64,000 nt of DNA from contig JBBKXR010000191.1 of the NCBI GenBank assembly GCA_037969585.1, positions 1-64,000 on the forward strand, given 5' to 3'. Source of the DNA: JBBKXR01 sp037969585 (GTDB lineage: Bacteria; Verrucomicrobiota; Verrucomicrobiia; Verrucomicrobiales; DEV007). A model generated the notes under the pieces. The model did no database searches and was not told where the DNA came from. It saw nothing but the letters and a program-made list of their open reading frames with translations. Position numbers and translations under genes: made by a program. This document shows, one piece after another, positions 8,644 through 16,765 of this stretch. Positions within the stretch are counted from its first letter, which is position 1. Each line of letters opens with the position of its first letter.

Positions 8644-10793
8644 GAATTTATTTCCCTGCTCTGTTCGTCTGTTGGCGCAGCCAGCGGCAACGTCAGCACA
8701 AAGCAACTACCTGCATCGCCGTCGTCGCGGGCACAACACTCAACTTCGCCACCGTGTCCGCGAGCGATTTGACGCGCCAAAGTCAAACCGAGTCCCGAGC
8801 CTTGAATACCGCAGCTCAGCGAATCATCGACTCGATAAAATTTATCAAAGATACGCGTCGTCTCTTTGCGCGAAATTCCCGGACCGCGATCGAGCACTTT
8901 GATTTCCAATTGCTGTTCATCGTTCGACAGCTGCGCGATGACACTGATCTCGCCGCCCGCGGCACCATATTTCTCTGCATTCGAAATCAAATTCACCAGC
9001 ACCTGCGCCAAGGCATCGCGATCTCCCAAGATCGCTCGCTCAACACCCAGCCGATTGTCGAAAGCCAGCGTCAATCCTTCCGACTCGATTTGCAGACGGT
9101 AGTTTTCGACGACTTCCGTGACCAATCCAACGATGTCGAACTCGCTCCGATCATACTTTCGCTCGCCACGTTCCATGCGTGAAAAATCGAGAAGATTATT
9201 GATCAGGCGAGTCAGACGCGCCGCTTCAGTAGAAATGATTCCAGCGTAATTGCCCATCTTTGTCGCATCGATGTCCGACTTCTTGCCGAGCAAATCCGAG
9301 AACATTCGAATCGATGTCAGTGGGGTTTTCAGTTCGTGACTGACGTTACTGACAAAATCGGTTTTCTGCCGAGCGGCGTGCATCTCGCGACCGACATCGC
9401 GAAAAATCATCAGACTGCCAAACCCGATCGCCGCCAACAATATCGGTACCAGAAGCCACAAGGTCAGTCGAGTGGTCTGCGCCGAACTGGCGACCTGCGA
9501 AGGATCGAGGAAATACGCAGCCACTTCCCAATGAGGCAAAATTTCGCCGAGTTCACTGGCGACAAAAGGAATTTTCCAATCTGTGGAAAAACTCCCAATG
9601 GTTCGAGCCACCGGATCGCTCTCTTCATCGAGCAGAGCGACGCAAACACCTCGCTCATAATCGTTGTCGACCTGCGCCGAAGCCTCAACGACCGAAGCCA
9701 GATCCTTACGAATCTCGCCGAGGTCGAGTTCGACCCAGAAGATTTTCGACGTCAGAGCCGGGTGCCGGTACCAGAGCAGCACGTGCAAGCCATCATCGAG
9801 TAATCGACTCAAGGCACCCTCCCGCTGATCGCCGATGATTTCCCGGACTTCGCCGGAGGCTGGGATGAAATTCGAATAGTCCCCGGCATTGTCGTTGTCC
9901 CACAAAGTCTTCTGCGCAACTTCCGCCGCCGCATTCCAGCCGTTGTGTCCGAGTTGGCTGAAAGGCGCTACCTTGCGTTTGTTGCTTTCGGCTGCCGCCA
10001 CCTCACGCAGGGCATTTTTGTCCTCGGATTTCGCTTGTTCTATAGATGGCGTGGTCGGCGTTGCTGGCACCCTGCTCATCGATTGCGTCAGGCTGCGCAA
10101 TTTTCCGGAAATTACCTCCACTCGATTCAGGGAAGCATCGCTCAACGCCACGTCGCTATTCGAGTTACTCCGCGCAGAAGCCAGGCCCGAAGCTTTATCG
10201 GCAAATTCTGATTTCTTGGCCGCCGACCGACCCTCCGTTTTAGCATCCGCAGTAGCGGTGATGGACATGTTCGGGGCCGAAGCGGCTGAACCTGGCTCAA
10301 GCCTTTCTGTCGCATTCGGCAGCGTTCGATCCATTTGCTCCAGCTGAATGACGTTACCCAGTACTACCGGCGCTTCGTAGACTTCAGCGACAATGTTGTT
10401 TGTCAGGAACAAGCGATTGTCTCGAACAAATCCCTGAACCCGAGTGTCGGTCGAGTTCAATGCTGGCGCCAGCCAATCGCCTTTCTCGGTCACCACAGCG
10501 GCCGTCAACGCCTGCCCCCAGCGCGAGCGGACAATCGGATCGATCTCGGTGCAGAGAAACTCGGTATCGTTTTCCTCCACCAGCTCATCAACCAGCGTTC
10601 CGAAGTAACTGCGAATATCATCCATCGCCAGGCGCAAGTCGGCGGCAAGTGAATCGGTTCGCCCCTGATGCAACAATGCCAACTGGCTCTGCACGACGAT
10701 CTCCTGATCGCGCAGCGAGCGCATCGCCAACCAGGCCAGCACCACACTCGGCACCAACACAGCTACGACAAAAACGATCGCAAGTTTCTTCAT
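8640..10793 (-). CDS. Membrane sensor histidine kinase with large periplasmic domain
   Basis: A 717-residue kinase. TM1 is at about 5-25 and TM2 at about 442-464, leaving a periplasmic region of about 415 residues. The middle of that region (about 160-270) is Ala/Ser-rich and probably disordered. HisKA has H486 in VSNVSHELKTPLTSIR. The ATPase domain has N-box NLISNAEKYG, G1 DRGPGI and G2 GSGLGL, all intact, so it should be an active autokinase. No PAS or HAMP domain is recognisable, and the sensed signal is unknown. It is the first gene of a four-gene operon and overlaps the response regulator by ATGA. The spacer upstream holds copy 1 of the 116-bp dispersed repeat. Confidence 0.93.
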   Translation of the reverse strand: MKKLAIVFVVAVLVPSVVLAWLAMRSLRDQEIVVQSQLALLHQGRTDSLAADLRLAMDDIRSYFGTLVDELVEENDTEFLCTEIDPIVRSRWGQALTAAVVTEKGDWLAPALNSTDTRVQGFVRDNRLFLTNNIVAEVYEAPVVLGNVIQLEQMDRTLPNATERLEPGSAASAPNMSITATADAKTEGRSAAKKSEFADKASGLASARSNSNSDVALSDASLNRVEVISGKLRSLTQSMSRVPATPTTPSIEQAKSEDKNALREVAAAESNKRKVAPFSQLGHNGWNAAAEVAQKTLWDNDNAGDYSNFIPASGEVREIIGDQREGALSRLLDDGLHVLLWYRHPALTSKIFWVELDLGEIRKDLASVVEASAQVDNDYERGVCVALLDEESDPVARTIGSFSTDWKIPFVASELGEILPHWEVAAYFLDPSQVASSAQTTRLTLWLLVPILLAAIGFGSLMIFRDVGREMHAARQKTDFVSNVSHELKTPLTSIRMFSDLLGKKSDIDATKMGNYAGIISTEAARLTRLINNLLDFSRMERGERKYDRSEFDIVGLVTEVVENYRLQIESEGLTLAFDNRLGVERAILGDRDALAQVLVNLISNAEKYGAAGGEISVIAQLSNDEQQLEIKVLDRGPGISRKETTRIFDKFYRVDDSLSCGIQGSGLGLTLARQIARGHGGEVECCARDDGDAGSCFVLTLPLAAPTDEQSREINS

Positions 10794-10891
10794 GCTTTCA
10801 AATCAACGATTCTCGCGCAACTGGCTAAGGTAACCCAATCCCCGAGCCTCGCGGCGAAAATCCCAGCGGCAAATGCGGTGGCCGATCCAGA

Positions 10892-11008
10892 TGGTAGGGC
10901 TGGCGCTCCGCCGGCCTCGGTGCGTTGGCGAGGGAGGGCTTCGAGAGACCGAACAGCGGCCTCCCTCGTCGCTCGCTTCGAGTGGCGAGCGGAGCGCTCG
11001 CCCTACAA
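10892..11008. repeat. 116-bp MITE/REP-like element, copy 1
   Basis: The ends are imperfect inverted repeats: GTAGGGCTGGCGCTCCGCC on the left and GGCGAGCGGAGCGCTCGCCC-TAC on the right. Inside, GAGGGAGG and CCTCCCTC can also pair, so the whole unit can fold into a long hairpin. It lies between the kinase start and the vWA gene end. Related copies are at 23631-23745 and 35439-35555. Confidence 0.8.
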
Positions 11009-11028
11009 TTCCTCAGGTAAAGTCTGAC

Positions 11029-12441
11029 CTACTTTCTACTGTCGAGACTCTTGGCGTTGGCCCGATTGAAGATGCTCCACTGCAAGCGCTTGCGACTGCC
11101 ACCATCGAGGTCACCACTCCTTTTCAAGGTCGCCTGACTTTCCTCAAGAACGCTGATCTCGCGTTCCAGCACTTCCTGCTTAGCCGCTGGCGCCGCCGCT
11201 TGTGCTGAGCGCAATTCGACGATTTGGCTGTCGATTTTCTTTTCCGCCTCGGCAGACTTACCCGCATCAGCGAGCGCAATTGCCTCGCGACTGACGTCGG
11301 CATTCGCCCACACCGCCGCATCGGCGCGCACACCTTGATCGACTTTCTTGTCGGCAATTTTGACATCGTCGGTCAGACCGGCCACCGCTTGACACTGAAC
11401 TTCACGACGGTGGAGCCCCCCGCCTTTGCTGACAGCCATCGCCTCGTCGTAGCTGAGTCTCACATCGACGACCGCAGCCTCATCAGCCTTTGCTGCTTCG
11501 AAGATCGCAGGATCGACCAGGCAACTCAGCATGATCTCCCGACTCTGCTCACCGGCGAGCATGCTGAATCGAATCGTGCCGGCATTTTTCTTAAAACTAT
11601 CCTCACGACCGAGGTAGCGCAGTGGGCGAACGCCTTTGGGGAATTCGATTTCAACGACCAGCTTGCGCGCGACCACCGACTTGAGTTCACCGATTTCATT
11701 TTCGAAAACCTCAGCGAGCATTTCGACGTCATCGACGAAGTAGTAATTGGCATCGCTCGATTCGGCCAGAGCGGTCATCAGGTCTTCATTGTAGTCATCG
11801 CCGAGACCAATAGTGCTCACCGACATGCCGTGTTCGGTCAACTGCTGGCCTAAGCCGACGATCTCGCGATTGCTCTTCGGACCGACATTGGCGATACCGT
11901 CGGACAGCAACAACACGCGATTGATCGCCTCATCACTGAGATACTCGGCAAGTTGATCGCCGCCACTTTTCACACCCGCATACAGCGCCGTGCTTCCACC
12001 GGGTTGAATGTTGCCGATCAGGCGCTTCAGTTCCGCGTGGCGTTTGCCAACCCGACGAGCCGGAGCCACGACCTGCACTTCGCTGTCATAGACCACCAGC
12101 GATACCACATCGTCCGCACCGAGTTGATCGACCAGCATCATCGCCGCCTGACGCGCCTTTTCCAGCTTCGCACCGGTCATCGAACCACTTCGATCGAGCA
12201 CCACCGCTAGATTCAAAGGCGGTCGCTGCATTTCCATATCGGCCACCGGAGTCCCGGTCACCTCGATCTTCACAATTACCTCCTGCTCGCCCCCACCGCG
12301 AACCAGCAGTGGACGATCCAGATGCGCGTGAATTTTCACTGCCTCTACGGAGGGCGATACGACTTCAACATTTTTGCCACGCGACGCACCCAACGAGAGT
12401 GTCAACAGCGACAAACCAACAATCAGAGTTTTAGTTTTCAT
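11029..12441 (-). CDS. Secreted von Willebrand factor A domain protein
   Basis: A 470-residue protein with an N-terminal signal sequence (hydrophobic 5-19) and a short beta-rich part (about 30-75). A vWA domain runs from about 76 to 260 with a full MIDAS: DRSGSM at 83-88, a Thr in GGSTALYAG, and an Asp in LLSDGIANVG. A beta-sandwich segment follows (about 270-370), then a helical, Lys/Glu-rich C-terminus likely to form coiled coil. vWA domains bind metal and mediate protein-protein contacts outside the cytoplasm. It resembles the vWA part of YfbK-type proteins but shows no DUF3520 end. The ATG at 12441 is the only sensible start. The next gene upstream on the same strand ends 67 bases away. 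Confidence 0.87.
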   Translation of the reverse strand: MKTKTLIVGLSLLTLSLGASRGKNVEVVSPSVEAVKIHAHLDRPLLVRGGGEQEVIVKIEVTGTPVADMEMQRPPLNLAVVLDRSGSMTGAKLEKARQAAMMLVDQLGADDVVSLVVYDSEVQVVAPARRVGKRHAELKRLIGNIQPGGSTALYAGVKSGGDQLAEYLSDEAINRVLLLSDGIANVGPKSNREIVGLGQQLTEHGMSVSTIGLGDDYNEDLMTALAESSDANYYFVDDVEMLAEVFENEIGELKSVVARKLVVEIEFPKGVRPLRYLGREDSFKKNAGTIRFSMLAGEQSREIMLSCLVDPAIFEAAKADEAAVVDVRLSYDEAMAVSKGGGLHRREVQCQAVAGLTDDVKIADKKVDQGVRADAAVWANADVSREAIALADAGKSAEAEKKIDSQIVELRSAQAAAPAAKQEVLEREISVLEESQATLKRSGDLDGGSRKRLQWSIFNRANAKSLDSRK

Positions 12442-12508
12442 GCCGCTACTCTGCCACGACTCGGCAACGCGTGTGTCAGGGGACGGTAAGGAGGTTGTAA
12501 AAAAAACG

Positions 12509-13222
12509 TCAGGGCTGTCTCAAGACACTCCATCGGTATATCTCAACTGGCACTTCGAACCATTCGCTGTCTCCCGTGCGTCCATCGAGTGTAATCACTT
12601 GCCCTGCCTCTGGAGAGGCTTGTATCCATCGGGTATCCCCTGCGTAAACTACAACATGAATACCATTGGAAGTGATCGCCAGGTCACCCGGCTCCAATGT
12701 CGAATAGTCTATCGTCCTGACGTTTCCGGTAATCTCAAGCGGTCGCGTATACCCCCGATAGCCTTCGCTAAGTGCCCGCGCACTGGCATCGAACCACCAC
12801 TGTTCCAGGTAAGCCCGCAACGCTCGACCGTCAGCATGTTGCAGCCCATAAAAAAATAGCGCATCGCGTAGAGCTCGACGCGGCAAACCCGAACAATCGA
12901 TTCCCCGGCGGCTTTCGCCTCCCCAGAAATACTGAGTCGATTCAAACTGCCTCATTCTCTCGACGTAGTCCTCCCTCAATTCATCCACCGCGACCGATCT
13001 TCCCGGGAGCACAAGCATCAGGGCCATCAATGCAAAGATCGACAGCAATATCCATCTGACTTTTTTCGCATTCCAAAGTAGCAAGACAGAGCCAGCGCAA
13101 AACACAGCGAGGCTCGCCAGGAAGCCCAGCTTGATCAGCTTGCCTTGAACAGGGCTTAGCTGGCTGGCAAAAATCCCCAGGAATGCCCCTAATGTTAAAA
13201 TATACAGCAAGCGACGAGACAT
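12509..13222 (-). CDS. Membrane-anchored NlpC/P60-type cysteine peptidase
   Basis: A 237-residue protein with three predicted membrane helices (about 4-21, 30-50, 56-74), then a probable periplasmic NlpC/P60 fold. The nucleophile motif is YFWGGESRRGIDCSGLPRRAL with C110, and the general-base motif is LEPGDLAITSNGIHVVVYAG with H189. A longer than usual helical segment (about 121-165) separates them. The family cuts peptidoglycan stem peptides or related amide bonds. I chose ATG 13222, which has GGAAA about 10 bases upstream, over a TTG five codons earlier. Its stop lies 67 bases from the vWA gene start, so cotranscription is possible. Confidence 0.8.
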   Translation of the reverse strand: MSRRLLYILTLGAFLGIFASQLSPVQGKLIKLGFLASLAVFCAGSVLLLWNAKKVRWILLSIFALMALMLVLPGRSVAVDELREDYVERMRQFESTQYFWGGESRRGIDCSGLPRRALRDALFFYGLQHADGRALRAYLEQWWFDASARALSEGYRGYTRPLEITGNVRTIDYSTLEPGDLAITSNGIHVVVYAGDTRWIQASPEAGQVITLDGRTGDSEWFEVPVEIYRWSVLRQP

Positions 13223-13342
13223 CTTGTGAGTTTCCAAAAATCTAAATCATGAACTGCCACCTGCGGGGCCGGAGAAGCACCCGAAACCATCAGTGGTTCT
13301 GGACAAACATTCCCGGTAGCGTCAACCAGACTCGCACCCCGC

Positions 13343-16300
13343 TTACAAATCGAATTCGCCCTGCTCAACTTTACGGGTCGAAGTATCGGCGCCAGCAGAA
13401 TGACCGATGTCGGCGTCGCCGGCCGATGGATCCGCCCCAATCCGCTCCACTCTCCCCGGCCTGGTAAACACCAGCAGGCACTCGATGCTTTCCGCAGCGA
13501 GTCCGGTCAGTCTCGCCAATGCAATGCGGTAAGTCTGCATCTGCGAGCGGTAGTGGTCGATGGCATTGTCGATTTCCTCATCGGTGTCGACGCGGTTAGT
13601 TTTGAAGTCGATGATCTGTGCGCGATCGGCGAAAAGGTTTACGCGGTCGAACACTCCCGACACCCACTCATTGTCACCAACGATCATTTCGAAGCGTTTT
13701 TCCAACCACACTTTTGCGTCTGCGTCAGCGCTGTTGGCGGGCCGCTCGAAAAGGGCCCGGATCTCATCATTCTTTAAACTCCGTTCAACCTCGTCACGCG
13801 CCTTCCCGGCGAATGCATCGTAGCCAACCAATGCCGCCATCCAAAGTTTTTCGCGCTCAGCATCATCGGTATCTCCCAGCCAGGTGATGCATTCGAACAA
13901 TGCGTGAACCGCCGTACCGAACCCAGTCGCCTGCGCATTTTCGTGGGCAAACCACAGTTTTGCATCGCCGAACGGACGACCGTCGGCATTACCGGACGGG
14001 AGGCGGCGACGGCGTTGGGGAAACTTTCGGCTGGTCGTCACGGTAGGTCGCGGTGCGGGCACTTCGGCGATCTCCTCCCCGTCGGCTTCGAATTTCTCCA
14101 GCCATTGCGGGTCGCCATCTTCGTAGCGCATTTCGATCTCTACTCCATCGACCTCCGACGTTTCCGGATCGGCATTAACCAAGGTCGCCTGCAGCAATGC
14201 GGTCGGCGCGCAGCCGCCACTATTCGACGGCGCCGAGCTGACCACGTAGTTGGCGTGCTTGGCTCGAGTCAGGGCAACGTAGAGGTTACACAATTCTTCG
14301 AACGCCGCGTCCATCTCAGCCTGTCGATAAGCGCTGCGCAAAGGCTCAACCGCAAGCGCGAGATCTTTTTTGGGGCGCATCAGCAGCCAATCGGGATCGC
14401 TGTCGCTGAGCACGCCGAGCCGACGTCCCGCCGTGGTGATGCCATCGCCTTCGATGTCGGCTATGATCACCGCATCGAAGGTCAGCCCTTTGGCTTTGTG
14501 AATCGTCATCAACTGCACCGTGCCCTTAGCCGGTACATCGGCCGCTTCGTAACCGGCGAGGTATTGAAGAAAATCGTCGATCGATCTATCGCCGGTCTCG
14601 TCAAAATGTCGACACGCTTCGGCGATCTGCTCGCAACGATGTTCCGCGAAGTCACCGATACCTCCGTCAGCCGATTCACGTAGCCGACTCGCCCACCAAT
14701 CGAAGGCTTCGCCAAAGCCGTGGTCATGAATCGTTTTGAGAATCTTCGGCGCAACGGTTTGCCGAAACGCCAACAGCTCCTCGTGCGACAATGAGGTCAG
14801 CGGCGGCGTCATTTTTACATGCGCCCAACTGCGCGTGTCGCCGGGATGCGCGGCCCACTGCAACAGAGCCGAGAACGAAGTACCCACTGGATGGTCAACA
14901 CCGACCGCCATGCGCCCCTCGACCATGACTGGAATATCGCTGTGCTGGCGAACGTAGTCGGCCAACTCGTGGGCGACTTTTCCTTTGCGCACCAGCACGG
15001 CACATTGCAGCCGATTTTCCACCGGCCGCAATTCTTCGAGAATGCCCAGCACGGTCTTCCAGCGCAACTCGCCTGGCAGCGTCCGCCCCGCATCGATCGG
15101 CTTCTTAACGGTTACCCAGCGAGCGTAGCCAACGCGATCAGGCTTGTTCGATTCATGATCGCGCCAAGTCGTCGACCAACGGTCATCGATGACCGCGCGG
15201 TGATCCTCACCTACCAGTTCTGCCAACGCGGGTCCGTCACCGAAAATACGATTGACCATGTTGAGAATGACCGGCCCCGAGCGCCACGAGTTATCGAGCT
15301 TTTTGACTTCGATTCGCCGTCCCTCCGGCAGCTCCGCATAGCGGTGCCGAACCTCATCAAAAAGGCGCGAGTCACCGCCGCGCCAACCGAAAATCGCCTG
15401 CTTAACATCGCCGACGTAGTAAAAGCTTCGTTCACCGGAATCGTCGAACATCACTTCATCGATCAGGTTGCGCAGCACCTGCCACTGACGCCGACTGGTG
15501 TCCTGAAATTCATCGATCAACCAATGGTGAAACTGCGCGTCGAGCCGGTAGTCGACCAAAAGGCGATGCGCCTCGCGATCCTCATCAGCCGTACCCGCAT
15601 CGGCATCCATCGACAGCAGGAAATGCCCTCCGGCTTCGTCCTTCCCCGGCGTCTCCCGAACCGGCGCCACCCCGGCCAGAACTGCCAGCACGTCGTCAAA
15701 ACCGAGCCGCCCCATGCGCCGCACCTGCCGATCGTAACCGGCTTCGTAACGACTGACGATGTCCCGGACGCCTCGTGTCTGGCGCAGCTTGGCGATCATC
15801 TCGCACCACAGAATCCAATGCCCCGACATCAGCAGGGCATCACGAAATGCGCCACCGACTTCGACGGTCGATTTACCGTGAAAAGCGAGTTCTGATACCG
15901 TGCCCTTTTGGATGCCATTCAGCATGGCGAGCAGGTTCAGCAAAAATTTCGGCAGCGTCGCGGGAATGAACCCGATCCCGATCTGGTCTACAGTTTTCAC
16001 CAGTGAACGCACCGCATTGGCAAGCGCCTTTCTCGGCTTAGCCTCCGCCTCAAAATCATCCGCTGCCGAGCTGAGCGCCCTCATTGCTGCATCGACATCC
16101 TTGCGCTCAGGCTCGGCCAACCACCACTCTCCCTCCGGCCAAATACGCGATGGGTCGCCCCATACTTCGGTCGTTGGCGAACCGAGAAAACGTGCGTGAA
16201 AATTTCCGACGTAATCCTCGAGCGAGGTCAGCACATTTTTCTCTTCGCTACCGAAAGTCGCCAGCCGAAACGCATCGAGAAATGCCTCGCTCGCTGCCGA

Positions 16301-16765
16301 ATCCGAAACGCCGAGCACACCATCGAGCACTTCACGCTGCGCCGCCTTTGACGCAACCTCGTCGAGGACCTCATAGTCCGCCGTGACGCCGAACTCCGCA
16401 GGGAAAGCCCGCAACACTCGCGCGTAAAAACCATCGAGCGTTCCCAGCGACAACTGATGCAGATTGTCGGCAAGCAAGCGCAACAGCTGCAGCGCCCGCT
16501 TGCGGGTCAGCGTCGGCACGTCAAACTCGACCGCTGCAGCGCTCGCCTTAGCTTCACTCTGCGCCGCCTCCGCCAGAGCACCGAGAATTCGGTCAAAAAA
16601 CTCGCCCGCCGCCTTGCGAGTGAACGTCAAGGCAACGATCGACTGTGGCTTTTCGAAAGTATCCAGAAGCCGTAGGTAACGACCAACCAGATCGTGTGTT
16701 TTCCCCGACCCGGCCGAAGCCTGGATCATCAGATTTTCGAATGGGTTAGCACCTGCGTCGCTCAT
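13343..16765 (-). CDS. UvrD-type helicase/nuclease, AddA-like
   Basis: A 1140-residue protein with a superfamily 1A helicase core. Walker A is ASAGSGKT near residues 16-23, motif II is LIDEFQDTSRRQW, an intermediate motif is YYVGDVKQAIFGWRGGD, and a late motif is VQLMTIHKAKGLTFDAVI. A C-terminal PD-(D/E)XK nuclease carries IIDFKTNR. This is the AddA/RecB plan: ATP-driven unwinding and resection of double-strand ends for recombination repair. The ATG at 16765 overlaps the stop of the AddB-like gene (ATGA). A longer reading to 16912 lies inside that gene and is rejected. Together with the upstream gene it should form a two-subunit helicase-nuclease. Confidence 0.9.
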   Translation of the reverse strand: MSDAGANPFENLMIQASAGSGKTHDLVGRYLRLLDTFEKPQSIVALTFTRKAAGEFFDRILGALAEAAQSEAKASAAAVEFDVPTLTRKRALQLLRLLADNLHQLSLGTLDGFYARVLRAFPAEFGVTADYEVLDEVASKAAQREVLDGVLGVSDSAASEAFLDAFRLATFGSEEKNVLTSLEDYVGNFHARFLGSPTTEVWGDPSRIWPEGEWWLAEPERKDVDAAMRALSSAADDFEAEAKPRKALANAVRSLVKTVDQIGIGFIPATLPKFLLNLLAMLNGIQKGTVSELAFHGKSTVEVGGAFRDALLMSGHWILWCEMIAKLRQTRGVRDIVSRYEAGYDRQVRRMGRLGFDDVLAVLAGVAPVRETPGKDEAGGHFLLSMDADAGTADEDREAHRLLVDYRLDAQFHHWLIDEFQDTSRRQWQVLRNLIDEVMFDDSGERSFYYVGDVKQAIFGWRGGDSRLFDEVRHRYAELPEGRRIEVKKLDNSWRSGPVILNMVNRIFGDGPALAELVGEDHRAVIDDRWSTTWRDHESNKPDRVGYARWVTVKKPIDAGRTLPGELRWKTVLGILEELRPVENRLQCAVLVRKGKVAHELADYVRQHSDIPVMVEGRMAVGVDHPVGTSFSALLQWAAHPGDTRSWAHVKMTPPLTSLSHEELLAFRQTVAPKILKTIHDHGFGEAFDWWASRLRESADGGIGDFAEHRCEQIAEACRHFDETGDRSIDDFLQYLAGYEAADVPAKGTVQLMTIHKAKGLTFDAVIIADIEGDGITTAGRRLGVLSDSDPDWLLMRPKKDLALAVEPLRSAYRQAEMDAAFEELCNLYVALTRAKHANYVVSSAPSNSGGCAPTALLQATLVNADPETSEVDGVEIEMRYEDGDPQWLEKFEADGEEIAEVPAPRPTVTTSRKFPQRRRRLPSGNADGRPFGDAKLWFAHENAQATGFGTAVHALFECITWLGDTDDAEREKLWMAALVGYDAFAGKARDEVERSLKNDEIRALFERPANSADADAKVWLEKRFEMIVGDNEWVSGVFDRVNLFADRAQIIDFKTNRVDTDEEIDNAIDHYRSQMQTYRIALARLTGLAAESIECLLVFTRPGRVERIGADPSAGDADIGHSAGADTSTRKVEQGEFDL

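Noticed and set aside
8644..8706. Longer N-terminus of the response regulator
   Set aside because: It would lie inside the kinase gene; the ATG overlapping the kinase stop is better.
14819..15895. 358-codon plus-strand frame opposite the AddA-like gene
   Set aside because: Antisense to helicase motifs; no family resemblance.
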